Shown: one piece after another, positions 7,743 to 18,632 of the stretch
Position numbering within the stretch: the first letter of the stretch is position 1
How the letters are laid out: each line of letters begins with the position of its first letter
Assembly (NCBI RefSeq): GCF_004151485.1
Contig: NZ_SBFF01000004.1
Span: forward strand, 186,001-250,000
Length of the DNA: 64,000 nt
Direction of reading: 5' to 3'
Origin: Sphingosinicella sp. CPCC 101087
Lineage (GTDB): Bacteria; Pseudomonadota; Alphaproteobacteria; Sphingomonadales; Sphingomonadaceae
Notes under the pieces: generated by a model
Seen by the model: only the letters and a program-made list of their open reading frames with translations
Database searches by the model: none
Told to the model about the DNA's origin: nothing
Translations under genes and position numbers: made by a program

Positions 7743-7769
7743 GTCATCCCATCCCGAGCTGGGATCCAG
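7743..7769. repeat. REP-like hairpin sequence
   Basis: A GTCATCCCA...TGGGATCCAG sequence with an ATCCCA/TGGGAT inverted repeat (7746-7751, 7760-7765). It resembles the short intergenic repeats common in proteobacterial genomes and lies just after the response regulator gene, where it could also end the transcript. Only one copy was found in the window, so repeat status is inference. Confidence 0.35.
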
Positions 7770-7883
7770 GTCGGGCTCGGTCGGACCGCCGCCAGCGAGC
7801 AAGCCTGGGGCCTCGGACTTGGGTGAGATGGCTCGGTTTCCTCACGTCGAATATTGGACCATAGAAGCCGTAGAGGGGCGAAC

Positions 7884-9041
7884 GTGCTTGATCGAATTCT
7901 CTTCCTCTTCCTCCTTGTTTCGCTCTTGCCGGTGACCGCCGAAGCGAGCGCCCGTCCCCGCGCCCGCGAGGCCGGAATTGCGATCGGCATCCTCCCGACC
8001 GGCCCCTTGAACGCGATCACCGACGTCGCCGGCGTTCGCGTCGGCCACGTCACGCTGATCGAAGGCGATTCGATCCGGACCGGAGTCACCGCGATCCTGC
8101 CGCACGGCGGCAACCTCTATGCGGACAAGGTGCTCGCCGGTTTCGCGGTGGCGAACGGCTACGGCAAGTTCATGGGCTCGACCCAGATCGAGGAGCTGGG
8201 CGAGATCGAATCGCCGATCCTCCTCACCAACACGCTGAACGTGCCGGAAGCGGCCGCCGCGGCGATCGGCTGGACGCTGCGCCAGCCGGGAAACGAAGAA
8301 GTGCGATCGGTCAACGCCGTGGTCGGCGAGACCAATGACGGCTTCCTCAACGACATCCGCAAGCGTGTCGTCACGAGCGATCACGGCCTGGCCGCCATCG
8401 AGGCCGCGCGCGAAGGGCCGCTAGCCGAGGGATCGGTCGGGGCGGGGACCGGAACTGTGGCATTCGGCTGGAAGGGCGGGATCGGCACCAGCTCACGCCG
8501 CTTGCCCGAGCGGCTCGGCGGCTGGACCATCGGGGTCCTCGTCCAGGCGAATTATGGCGGCGTGCTCACCATCGACGGCGCGCGCGTCGGCGAAGCACTG
8601 GACCGCTATTTCCTGCGCGACGCCCTGCAGTCCGGATCGGGCGACGGATCGGTGATCATCGTCATCGCCACCGACGCGCCGCTCTCCGACCGCAATCTGG
8701 AGCGGCTGGCGCGCCGGTCCTTCCTCGGAATCGGCCGGACGGGATCGCCGATCACCAACGGATCGGGTGATTATGCGGTCGCTTTTTCGACTCACGAGGG
8801 CGTGCGGCGAACTTCGGCGCGGCGTGCGGCGCCGTCGAGCATCGAAGAGCTACCCAATGAAGCCGTCTCCCCGCTCTTCCAGGCAGTCGTCGAGGCCACT
8901 GAGGAGTCGGTGATCAACGCCTTGTTCGCGGCCGAGACGATGGACGGACATCAGGGCAGGATCGAAGCGCTTCCGATCGAATCGGTGGCCCGCCTCCTCG
9001 GCGGACCTGCCCGTGAGGACCCGAATACCCAATCGCCCTAG
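7884..9041 (+). CDS. Secreted P1-family (DmpA/BapA-like) aminopeptidase
   Basis: 385 residues with a signal peptide (about 1-20). P1 (S58) peptidases self-cleave to release an N-terminal serine nucleophile. The matching site is G255/S256 in GDGSVIIVIATDAP, and the downstream NGSGDY motif (about 292-297) fits the active-site region. Members cleave N-terminal D-, L- or beta-amino acids from peptides; BapA was described in sphingomonads. GTG at 7884 chosen because GAGGGG precedes it and it begins the signal peptide; the 7854 ATG adds a charged leader with no ribosome site. Specificity cannot be told from sequence. Confidence 0.9.
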   Translation: MLDRILFLFLLVSLLPVTAEASARPRAREAGIAIGILPTGPLNAITDVAGVRVGHVTLIEGDSIRTGVTAILPHGGNLYADKVLAGFAVANGYGKFMGSTQIEELGEIESPILLTNTLNVPEAAAAAIGWTLRQPGNEEVRSVNAVVGETNDGFLNDIRKRVVTSDHGLAAIEAAREGPLAEGSVGAGTGTVAFGWKGGIGTSSRRLPERLGGWTIGVLVQANYGGVLTIDGARVGEALDRYFLRDALQSGSGDGSVIIVIATDAPLSDRNLERLARRSFLGIGRTGSPITNGSGDYAVAFSTHEGVRRTSARRAAPSSIEELPNEAVSPLFQAVVEATEESVINALFAAETMDGHQGRIEALPIESVARLLGGPAREDPNTQSP

Positions 9042-9160
9042 TGCAGGCCGGACGGCTTCCGCCCCAGGACACGCGACCGCAACGTCTCCCTTCGGGTTCA
9101 TTCGTCGTTCATGCCGCGCCATGTGATAGTGTAACATCGATTTCGACCATGGAGGTGACG

Positions 9161-11035
9161 ATGCGTGCGCTGATCCTGGCTTCGATGACCGCTCTGGTGG
9201 TGACTGGCGTGCCACCCGCCCCCATCGCGCCTCTTCCCGCCCAGGCGCCCGAGCGCCGAACCGCGGCGGTCGATCCCGACGCAATCTGCGCGCCCTATAT
9301 CCAGGGCTTCCACAATCTGCATGGCGGCGGCCGCCGCCTTGTCCGGCAGCAGGCCGGAACGGTGCGGACGTCGCCCCAGCCGCATGTCATGGTGCCGACC
9401 TCCCCGCTTCCTCCGCCTCCGCCTCCGCCTCCGCCGCCGCCTCCGCCCCCGCCTCCAGCGCCCCCTCCGCCCGTCACCGGACAGGCCGCCAGGGAGGACG
9501 CATCCGACCTCACAGTGACGGGGAGCCGCGCGACGTCCGCCCCGCAATATAGCGCCCAATCCCCGACGACCGTGATCGGACCTCCTGGGCGTCCCTTCCA
9601 GCCGATGCCGCGCGAGGATCGCGAGCGCTATGCAGGCGAGGATGTCGCCCTGGTCCAGGCGGTCGCCGATGCGCCGGTGTCCACCTTCGGAGTCGATGTC
9701 GACACCGGCAGCTATGCGAATGTCCGGCGGATGCTGACCCAAGGGTCAATGCCGCCCCAGGCGGCGGTCCGCACCGAGGAGATGCTGAATTACTTCCGCT
9801 ACGATTATCCGCGCCCGGAGGATCGCAGCCGGCCGTTCAGCATCACCACCGACATGACGACGACACCGTGGAACGAGAATACGCGGCTGCTCCGCGTCGG
9901 CTTGCGCGGCTACGACCTGCCGCGTCGCGAGCGGCCGTCGGCCAACCTCGTCTTCCTGGTCGACGTGTCGGGATCCATGGCGAGCGTCGACAAGTTGCCG
10001 CTCGTGCAATGCTCGCTAGCCTTGCTCGCCGAGCGGCTGAACCCGCGCGATCGGGTGTCGATCGTCGTCTATGCCGGCGCCGCCGGCCTGGTGCTGGCGC
10101 CGACGTCGAGCCGCGGGGAGATCGTCGCTTCGCTCAAGCGGCTGATGGCGGGCGGATCGACCGCCGGCGCAGCCGGCATCCAACTGGCTTACCGGATCGC
10201 GCGCCAGAACATGATCGAGGGCGGGGTGAACCGGATCATCCTTGCCACGGACGGCGACTTCAACGTCGGCATCACCAACGACGAGACCTTGATCGACATG
10301 GTCGAGCGCGAACGCGCGGCAGGGATAACGCTGACCACTCTCGGCTTCGGCACCGGCAACTACAACGAAGCGATGATGGAGCAGATCGCCGACCACGGAA
10401 ATGGCAATTACGCCTATATCGACTCGCCGCGCGAGGCACAGAAGGTACTCGACCAGGAGCTCGCCTCGACCCTCTTCACCATCGCCCAGGACGTGAAGAT
10501 GCAGGTCGAATTCAACCCCGCCTATGTCAGCGAGTATCGACTGATCGGCTACGAGAACCGGCTGCTCGCCGAGCAGGATTTCGACAATGATGCGGTCGAT
10601 GCCGGCGACATCGGCGCCGGCCACCAAGTGACGGCACTCTACGAGCTCGTTCCGGCCGGAAGCCCGGGTTGGCTGCCCGACCGGCGCTATCCGGCAAACC
10701 GGCGCCAAGCGGCGGGAAGCGCCAATGAGGAGCTCGCGTTCCTGCGCCTCAGGTACAAGCTGCCGGGCGAAGACGAATCGCGGCGACTGATCGAGCGGCC
10801 GGTCCGGGCGGGCCTCGTCCGCAGCGCCCGGGCGCCGAACGGCGATACTGCCTTCGTTGCTGCCGTGGCGGCCTACGGCCAGCTGCTTCGCGGCGACACA
10901 AATCTCGGCACCTTCACCTTCGCCGACGTGCGCAATCTCGTCCAACGCGCAAGCATTGACGATTACTGGCGTCGCGAGTTCGTGCAGCTCACCGAACTGG
11001 CGGAGCGCCGTCGGCTCGCCGGCGGGGGAGAATGA
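9161..11035 (+). CDS. YfbK-type von Willebrand factor A protein with polyproline linker
   Basis: 624 residues: a signal peptide (about 1-28), an uninterrupted run of 16 prolines followed by A and four more (about 84-104), a short segment with DLTVTGSR recalling the start of TonB-dependent receptor plugs, a vWF N-terminal domain (about 165-250), a vWA domain with MIDAS DVSGS near 268-272 and TDGDFNVG, and a C-terminal DUF3520-like region. The architecture matches the YfbK family of exported metal-dependent adhesion proteins of unclear role. Start at 9161 set by GGAGGTGA ahead of the ATG. The polyproline may span peptidoglycan. Confidence 0.88.
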   Translation: MRALILASMTALVVTGVPPAPIAPLPAQAPERRTAAVDPDAICAPYIQGFHNLHGGGRRLVRQQAGTVRTSPQPHVMVPTSPLPPPPPPPPPPPPPPPPAPPPPVTGQAAREDASDLTVTGSRATSAPQYSAQSPTTVIGPPGRPFQPMPREDRERYAGEDVALVQAVADAPVSTFGVDVDTGSYANVRRMLTQGSMPPQAAVRTEEMLNYFRYDYPRPEDRSRPFSITTDMTTTPWNENTRLLRVGLRGYDLPRRERPSANLVFLVDVSGSMASVDKLPLVQCSLALLAERLNPRDRVSIVVYAGAAGLVLAPTSSRGEIVASLKRLMAGGSTAGAAGIQLAYRIARQNMIEGGVNRIILATDGDFNVGITNDETLIDMVERERAAGITLTTLGFGTGNYNEAMMEQIADHGNGNYAYIDSPREAQKVLDQELASTLFTIAQDVKMQVEFNPAYVSEYRLIGYENRLLAEQDFDNDAVDAGDIGAGHQVTALYELVPAGSPGWLPDRRYPANRRQAAGSANEELAFLRLRYKLPGEDESRRLIERPVRAGLVRSARAPNGDTAFVAAVAAYGQLLRGDTNLGTFTFADVRNLVQRASIDDYWRREFVQLTELAERRRLAGGGE

Positions 11036-11084
11036 GAGGACGGCCGCTTCCCCGTGGCCCGGGCCGCTCTCTCGCAGGCGGAGG

Positions 11085-11906
11085 CTAGCGGGCGGGCGGC
11101 TTTCTGAAGCGCATGACGAACTGGTCGGTGCGGCCGCGTATAGCCGGATCGAAGACGGTGACGGCGTGGTCATCGCCCGGATTGCTCAGCACGTCGCTGG
11201 ACCCGACATATTCGAAGCCGGCTTGCTCGACCTGACGCCGGACAATCTGCGGATCGATTCGGTGGAGACGTTCGGCGTCGCGCAGACCCGATCCCGGTTC
11301 GGCCGCATGATCGATGATGAACCAGGTCCCGCCGGGCTTCAGCATGTCGAATACGGCGCGGTTGAGCTGGGCCGGATCCGTCCGCCCCATGAACTCCGCC
11401 GGATAGTCATGATAGTTCTGCGAGGTCCACACCATGTCGAGCGGCTCGGGCGCCGTGAGGATCGGCGTGGGCTGCACCTGAACGGTGACGTTCGAATAGG
11501 CGTCCGAGGTTGCCATCTGCTCGAGCTCGGCGACGTTGCCGCGAGCGAAGCGCGCATAATGTTCCGGCCAGACCGCATAGACCCGGCCCTCGGGACCGAC
11601 GATCCGGCTGAAGATCCGGGTCCAGTAGCCATTGCCCGGGATGAGATCGAGGACGCGGTCGCCGGGCTTCAGGCCCGAGAGCGTGACCAGCGCGCCAGGC
11701 TTGCGACGTTCGTCGGCGCCGCGTTGCGCCGCCCGCCCCGTATCGTCGAGCGCGGCCTGGACGTAGGCCGGCACGTTGGCGGGGTCCGGAAGCGCCGGAA
11801 TCGCGGCCGCCGCCTTATTTGCGTCCGTGCCCGCCGTCTCTCCGCAGCTCGAGAGCATTGCCGCCGCGGCAAGCAAGGCCGCCGCCCATCTACCCGCTCC
11901 GGCCAT
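11085..11906 (-). CDS. Putative lipoprotein with class I methyltransferase fold
   Basis: 273 residues. The N-terminus is a lipoprotein signal with a lipobox-like LSSC (cysteine about residue 21). Residues 75-240 form a SAM-methyltransferase-like Rossmann domain: motif I region RVLDLIPGNGYWT, later DMVWTSQNYHD and LKPGGTWFIID. The glycine motif reads DLIPGNG rather than the usual DxGxGxG. An exported methyltransferase is odd because SAM is cytoplasmic, so it may be a repurposed ligand-binding fold, or the signal may be a membrane anchor. Convergent with the vWA gene; GAGGAGG precedes the start. Confidence 0.8.
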   Translation of the reverse strand: MAGAGRWAAALLAAAAMLSSCGETAGTDANKAAAAIPALPDPANVPAYVQAALDDTGRAAQRGADERRKPGALVTLSGLKPGDRVLDLIPGNGYWTRIFSRIVGPEGRVYAVWPEHYARFARGNVAELEQMATSDAYSNVTVQVQPTPILTAPEPLDMVWTSQNYHDYPAEFMGRTDPAQLNRAVFDMLKPGGTWFIIDHAAEPGSGLRDAERLHRIDPQIVRRQVEQAGFEYVGSSDVLSNPGDDHAVTVFDPAIRGRTDQFVMRFRKPPAR

Positions 11907-12068
11907 TCCGCCTCCTCTTCCCCGTCATGAGGATCGCCGCTCCACTGCTGCCTTGCTCCGGCATTTCGATCAATCCGGCTCAGAATTCGACGAGCGGTCA
12001 CGACGCGTCGCGGCTTTACGCGCCGCCGCAGGCTGGGGCATGAGCGGACGATCAGGGAGGATGCCGCA

Positions 12069-12773
12069 ATGAGTGACGAGCCTTCGATCCAGGCCAGGCT
12101 CGCCCGCCTGGAAGCGCAGGCCGGCAAAGCTTCGCCAGCGCCTTCCTCGAACTTCGACAGGGTGGCGAAATATCTGCCCTGGCTGGCCTTCGCCCATGTC
12201 GCGATCGGCGCGCCGACCCTCCTCCTCACTCTGGTCCTCGCCTACGCCACCTTCGTCCAGGCCGATGCGACCAGGAAGATGCAGGTCGGCGGTGCCTTGC
12301 CTTACGTCGCCTACGGCACGAGCAATGCGAACGAGGAGGGCGAGGAAGAGATTTCGCTCAACCTGTCCAACGATGGCGTCGGGCCGGCGCTGCTTGGACC
12401 GATCGAGATACGATATGACGGCCAAGCCATGCGCGACGCACAGGAGCTGCTCGCGCGTTGCTGCGGGCTGCAGGCGGGGCAGGGTCAATCCTTCTCGGTG
12501 GCGCCGGCCAGCAGCATAGCGCTTCGGCCGGGAGAAAGGGTGGACGTTCTCCGCATAACGCGGACGCCCGCCAATGCAGCGGTCTGGGACCGGCTCGATT
12601 CCGAACGGTGGAGGCTCCGCGTCCGGTCCTGTTACTGCTCGATCTTCGACGATTGCTGGACCATCGACGGGACGCAAAGCCAGCCGCAGCCGGTCGAGGG
12701 CTGCCCGACAGACTGGACCGTCTACTCGGTGCGGCTGCAAGGCCAGGCGGAGGAAACTCCACCCGTTTCCTGA
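12069..12773 (+). CDS. Single-pass membrane protein of unknown function
   Basis: 234 residues. An N-terminal helix (about 5-20) is followed by one transmembrane segment (about 36-63) and a C-terminal domain rich in beta strand and cysteine (LARCCG, SCYCSIFDDCW). The cysteines suggest a domain outside the cytoplasm with disulfides, but topology is not certain. GGGAGG lies 8 bp before the ATG. The final 52 bp overlap, tail to tail, the end of the GFA-like gene on the other strand. I do not recognise the family. Confidence 0.75.
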   Translation: MSDEPSIQARLARLEAQAGKASPAPSSNFDRVAKYLPWLAFAHVAIGAPTLLLTLVLAYATFVQADATRKMQVGGALPYVAYGTSNANEEGEEEISLNLSNDGVGPALLGPIEIRYDGQAMRDAQELLARCCGLQAGQGQSFSVAPASSIALRPGERVDVLRITRTPANAAVWDRLDSERWRLRVRSCYCSIFDDCWTIDGTQSQPQPVEGCPTDWTVYSVRLQGQAEETPPVS

Positions 12774-13171
12774 ACCGCCGCCGGAGTCCAGCGGCTCTTT
12801 CGGCGAGCCCGCTTCTCGGCGAGGGTCTCGCCCTCATAGGAAACCGGAACAGCCGCCAGGTCGGGGCGCGGGTCGTCGAAGGCGTTGAGGTTCAGGGTGG
12901 CGCAGAGCGCGCCGCCAATCTCGGCTACCGCGCCCAGATAGACGCCGCAGCGACCGCAGAGGATATAATCGCTGGATCGGGTTCCGAAGCGGTAGCGCCA
13001 AGCTTCCGGCCCAAGGAGCAGGTGCGCCATCCCTTGCGGATCGGTGACCGTCCGCGCGCCATGCCTGCGGCAGAAACCACACTGGCATGCGCGCGGCGCA
13101 AGCGGCGCAGCCGTGACCAGTTGGAGCCGATTGGCGCCACAATGGCAGCGGCCGGTCAGACTCGGGTCCAT
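12722..13171 (-). CDS. GFA/CENP-V-like zinc protein
   Basis: 149 residues with the cysteine pattern of the GFA (glutathione-dependent formaldehyde-activating enzyme-like) fold: CHCG near residue 9, CQCGFC near 29 and CGRC near 72, which hold structural and catalytic zinc. Family members are mostly uncharacterised and formaldehyde chemistry should not be assumed. Its start overlaps the end of the SnoaL-like gene by 16 bp, so the two form an operon divergent from the GlxA-type regulator. The C-terminus overlaps the 12069-12773 gene on the opposite strand by 52 bp. Confidence 0.8.
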   Translation of the reverse strand: MDPSLTGRCHCGANRLQLVTAAPLAPRACQCGFCRRHGARTVTDPQGMAHLLLGPEAWRYRFGTRSSDYILCGRCGVYLGAVAEIGGALCATLNLNAFDDPRPDLAAVPVSYEGETLAEKRARRKSRWTPAAVQETGGVSSAWPCSRTE

Positions 13172-13620
13172 GCGCCCTGGTCTTGCCGGCCAGCCGTGGA
13201 CGGTGTCGGAAAGCGGTAGAGCGCCCGTATCCGCTCACCGTCCAGCAACGCGAAGTCGATTCCGGTGGCGAGCGACGGCCGGCCCGGCGGACCGAAGGTC
13301 CAGGCCAGGCAGGCCATCTCATTATGCGCGGCGACGCTCCCGGAAGGTCTGAAGGTCCAGGAGCTGTGCCCCGCCAGAAGCTGCTCGGCCCACCGATCGA
13401 TCGCGCGGCGCCCTTTCAGTCCCACTCCGGGCTCGACCAACAGGCAGTCCTCGGTGAACAGCAGGTCGACGGCCCGACGGCGCCGATCGGGCCGGTCCTC
13501 GCCGAGGACATGGTCGATCCAGTCATGCATGATCGCCACGGCCGTCCAGCCGGCAATGTCCGAACGGCGCAGGAGGTCGGCATCATCGATGGAAGCGAGC
13601 AGCCGGTCGAACGACAGCAT
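13156..13620 (-). CDS. SnoaL-like (NTF2-fold) protein
   Basis: 154 residues with the layout of NTF2/SnoaL-like proteins: an N-terminal helix with a dimer-like motif (WIDHVLGEDRPDRRRRAVDL), FTEDCLLVEPGVGLKGRRAI, then beta strands ending in GIDFALLDGERIRALY. Start 13620 chosen over 13662 because GGAG lies 8 bp before it. Overlaps the GFA-like gene by 16 bp. The divergent GlxA-type regulator 98 bp away may control this pair. Function cannot be assigned; such folds serve as small enzymes or binding proteins. Confidence 0.75.
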   Translation of the reverse strand: MLSFDRLLASIDDADLLRRSDIAGWTAVAIMHDWIDHVLGEDRPDRRRRAVDLLFTEDCLLVEPGVGLKGRRAIDRWAEQLLAGHSSWTFRPSGSVAAHNEMACLAWTFGPPGRPSLATGIDFALLDGERIRALYRFPTPSTAGRQDQGAWTRV

Positions 13621-13672
13621 TGTAGGTCTCCGCAAGGCGTTGTCTTGGCCGTACCCAATCATGTATGACGCA

Positions 13673-13686
13673 TGTCAACAATGACA
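13673..13686. promoter_or_regulatory. Inverted repeat TGTCA-ACAA-TGACA
   Basis: A 5-bp perfect inverted repeat with a 4-bp spacer in the 98-bp divergent gap between the SnoaL/GFA operon and the GlxA-type regulator. It is placed where an autoregulatory operator would be expected. Short palindromes arise by chance, so confidence is limited. Confidence 0.35.
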
Positions 13687-13718
13687 ATCTTCCCTGATTT
13701 TCGGCCAATAGGCCTGTC

Positions 13719-14726
13719 GTGACGCGCAAGGATCGCCTTGTCCTCTTCGTCGCGTTCGACACGGTTTCCGCGCTGGACCTGTCGGGACCGCTCAGCGTGT
13801 TCGCCGGCGCGTCGGCCTTCCTCAAGGAAGACGGGAAGACCGGCTATGACTGCCGGATCGTGTCGATCGACGGCGGACCGGTCCGGACCGATCTCGGCGC
13901 CGCCTTCCTGAGCGAACCCGTGGACGCCTTCCGCGACTCGATCCTCGACATGGTGATCGTTCCCGGCTCGGTCTCGATGGACAGAGCGCTTGGGGACCAG
14001 CGCCTCATCGACTGGATAAGGATACAAGGCGCGCGCGCGCGCCGAACCTGCTCGGTCTGCGCCGGAACCTATGTCCTGGCGGAAGCGGGCCTGCTCGACG
14101 GCCGTCGAGCTGCCACCCACTGGGCGCACTGCGATGCGCTTCAGCGGCGCTATCCCTCCGTCAAGGTCGAGCGGGATCCCATCTTCGTGCAGGACGGACC
14201 GATCTGGTCGTCGGCCGGCGTGACGGCAGGCATCGACCTCGCTCTTGCGCTGGTCGAGGAAGATCATGGCCGCGAGCTCGCCATGCTGCTCGCCCGACAG
14301 CATGTCGTGTTCCTCAAGCGGCCGGGCGGACAGTCGCAGTTCAGCATGCTCCTCGAGAGCCAGTCGATGGAAGGCGAAGCCTTCTCCGATCTGCACAAGT
14401 GGATCATGGAGCGGCTTGACGACGCCGAAGCAAACCTGACGATCGAGCGACTGGCCGAACGCGTCGGCATGAGCCCACGCAATTTCTCGCGAGTCTATAA
14501 GGCGAAGACGGGCCGAACGCCCGCAAAGGCGATCGAGCTTTTCCGCCTGGAAGTGGCGAGGCGGCTGCTCGAGGAGACGGACGAGCGGGTCCAGAGCGTA
14601 GCGCACCGGACCGGCTTCGGCGACGAGGAACGGATGCGCACCACCTTCCATCGTCATCTCGGCGTCAGCCCGCGCGAATATCGGGACCGCTTCGGGCCGC
14701 GCGTCTCGCTCAGGCTGGCGTCCTGA
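13719..14726 (+). CDS. GlxA-type AraC-family transcriptional regulator
   Basis: 335 residues. Residues 1-185 form a DJ-1/PfpI amidotransferase-like domain (LFVAFDTVSALDLSGPLSVF, then CSVCAGTYVLAEAGLLDGR, THWAHCD). Residues 230-330 form an AraC double helix-turn-helix (LTIERLAERVGMSPRNFSRVYK, then VQSVAHRTGFGDEERMRTTFHRHLG). GlxA-type regulators pair a sensor DJ-1 fold with AraC DNA binding; the ligand is unknown. The start is GTG at 13719. Divergent from the SnoaL/GFA operon, the probable target. Convergent with gyrB, separated by 30 bp with only a weak GGCCG/CGGCC hairpin (14730-14743). Confidence 0.92.
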   Translation: MTRKDRLVLFVAFDTVSALDLSGPLSVFAGASAFLKEDGKTGYDCRIVSIDGGPVRTDLGAAFLSEPVDAFRDSILDMVIVPGSVSMDRALGDQRLIDWIRIQGARARRTCSVCAGTYVLAEAGLLDGRRAATHWAHCDALQRRYPSVKVERDPIFVQDGPIWSSAGVTAGIDLALALVEEDHGRELAMLLARQHVVFLKRPGGQSQFSMLLESQSMEGEAFSDLHKWIMERLDDAEANLTIERLAERVGMSPRNFSRVYKAKTGRTPAKAIELFRLEVARRLLEETDERVQSVAHRTGFGDEERMRTTFHRHLGVSPREYRDRFGPRVSLRLAS

Positions 14727-14756
14727 GAAGGCCGAAAGCGGCCCCCCGGCAATGCC

Positions 14757-17363
<2,607 letters not shown>

Positions 17364-18527
17364 TCAGGCGGGGCGGACGACCCCATCCCTGACTTCCAGC
17401 CAGCTCGCACCATCACCTATTCCGACGAACAGCCCGGGCTCGGTTCCGGTCATCCAGACCTGGCCGCCGGCCGCCTCGAGCCTCTCGAACAAGGCGGCCC
17501 GTCGGACCGGATCGAGATGGGCCGCGATCTCGTCAAGAAGCAGGATCGGGCGGCGTCCGGCCCGTTCCGCCACCAGCTCGGCATGGGCCAATACGAGGCC
17601 GATGAGCAGGGCCTTCTGCTCACCCGTCGAGCAGAGCGAGGCGGGCTGGCCGCCCTCGCCCCCGACCGGCAGCGATCCCGCGGGACCGCTCAGGGCCGGC
17701 TTGCCGAGATGGCTGACGATGAGGTCGGCGCGATGAGGGCCGTCGAGCGCGCGCCCCGCCGCGGCATCGCGCTCGCGCCCGGCGGCGAGACGGCGGGCGA
17801 GATCGCCGGCGCCACCGCCCGTCAGCGCCAGGCCGGCACGGGCGAACGGGCCTTCCGGCGCATCCGCCAGTCGGTCGGCAAGCAGGGCCACCGTCGTGGC
17901 GCGGGCCTCGGCCAGAGCAGCGCCATGCTCGGCCATCCGGGCTTCGAGCGCGGCGAGCCAAGCCTCGTCGCGCGGGGGTGGCTCGGCCAGCAGCTTATTG
18001 CGTGCGCGCATCGCGGCGTCGTAGCGGGTCGCCTGCGCCGCGTGGCCGGGGTGGAGCGCGAGAACAAGCCGGTCGAGGAAGCGGCGGCGCGCCGAGGCGC
18101 CTTCGACGAACAGGCGGTCCATCGCCGGCGTGAGCCAGAGCACCGACAGCCATTCGGACAGGGAGTTGGCGGCGGCGGGCGCGCCGTTGATCCGCACCTG
18201 GCGGCGGTCGGGGGCGGCAGCGGTCGTGCCCGTGCCGATGTCGATCTCGGCGGAACCGGGGCTTTCCCGAGTCCCGACCTGCTCCCCTGAATCGGCCGGA
18301 GAGATCCGGGCCGCGACGGCGAAGCCACCGGGACCGCCGCGCCGTGCCATTTCCGCAAGGGTGGCGCCCCTGAGCCCGCGGCCCGGGGCGAGCAGCGAGA
18401 CCGCCTCCAGGAGGTTGGTCTTCCCGGCGCCATTCTCCCCGCTCAGGATGACGAATCCGGGGCCCGGAGCGACGACGGCGTCGGGATAGGAACGAAACTG
18501 GCTGAGGCTGAGGCGGCGGACGGCCAT
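17364..18527 (-). CDS. recF: DNA replication/repair protein RecF
   Basis: 387 residues. SMC-like ABC ATPase that helps load RecA at gaps. Walker [10 protein letters not shown] near residues 31-39, the signature-like [17 protein letters not shown], and Walker [14 protein letters not shown] are all visible. The N-terminal LSLSQFRSY is typical. It sits directly upstream of gyrB on the same strand, the order common near replication origins, but dnaA and dnaN are not in this stretch. Confidence 0.96.
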   Translation of the reverse strand: MAVRRLSLSQFRSYPDAVVAPGPGFVILSGENGAGKTNLLEAVSLLAPGRGLRGATLAEMARRGGPGGFAVAARISPADSGEQVGTRESPGSAEIDIGTGTTAAAPDRRQVRINGAPAAANSLSEWLSVLWLTPAMDRLFVEGASARRRFLDRLVLALHPGHAAQATRYDAAMRARNKLLAEPPPRDEAWLAALEARMAEHGAALAEARATTVALLADRLADAPEGPFARAGLALTGGGAGDLARRLAAGRERDAAAGRALDGPHRADLIVSHLGKPALSGPAGSLPVGGEGGQPASLCSTGEQKALLIGLVLAHAELVAERAGRRPILLLDEIAAHLDPVRRAALFERLEAAGGQVWMTGTEPGLFVGIGDGASWLEVRDGVVRPA

Positions 18528-18632
18528 GCGCCCTCCCTATCGGCAATGACGCGCAATCGCCATGCGGGCACTAGAGCCTGAGAACGCCGCGCCGCTTTTC
18601 GCCGCCCTCGCGTCCGTCTAAGCCCGCAGGCG

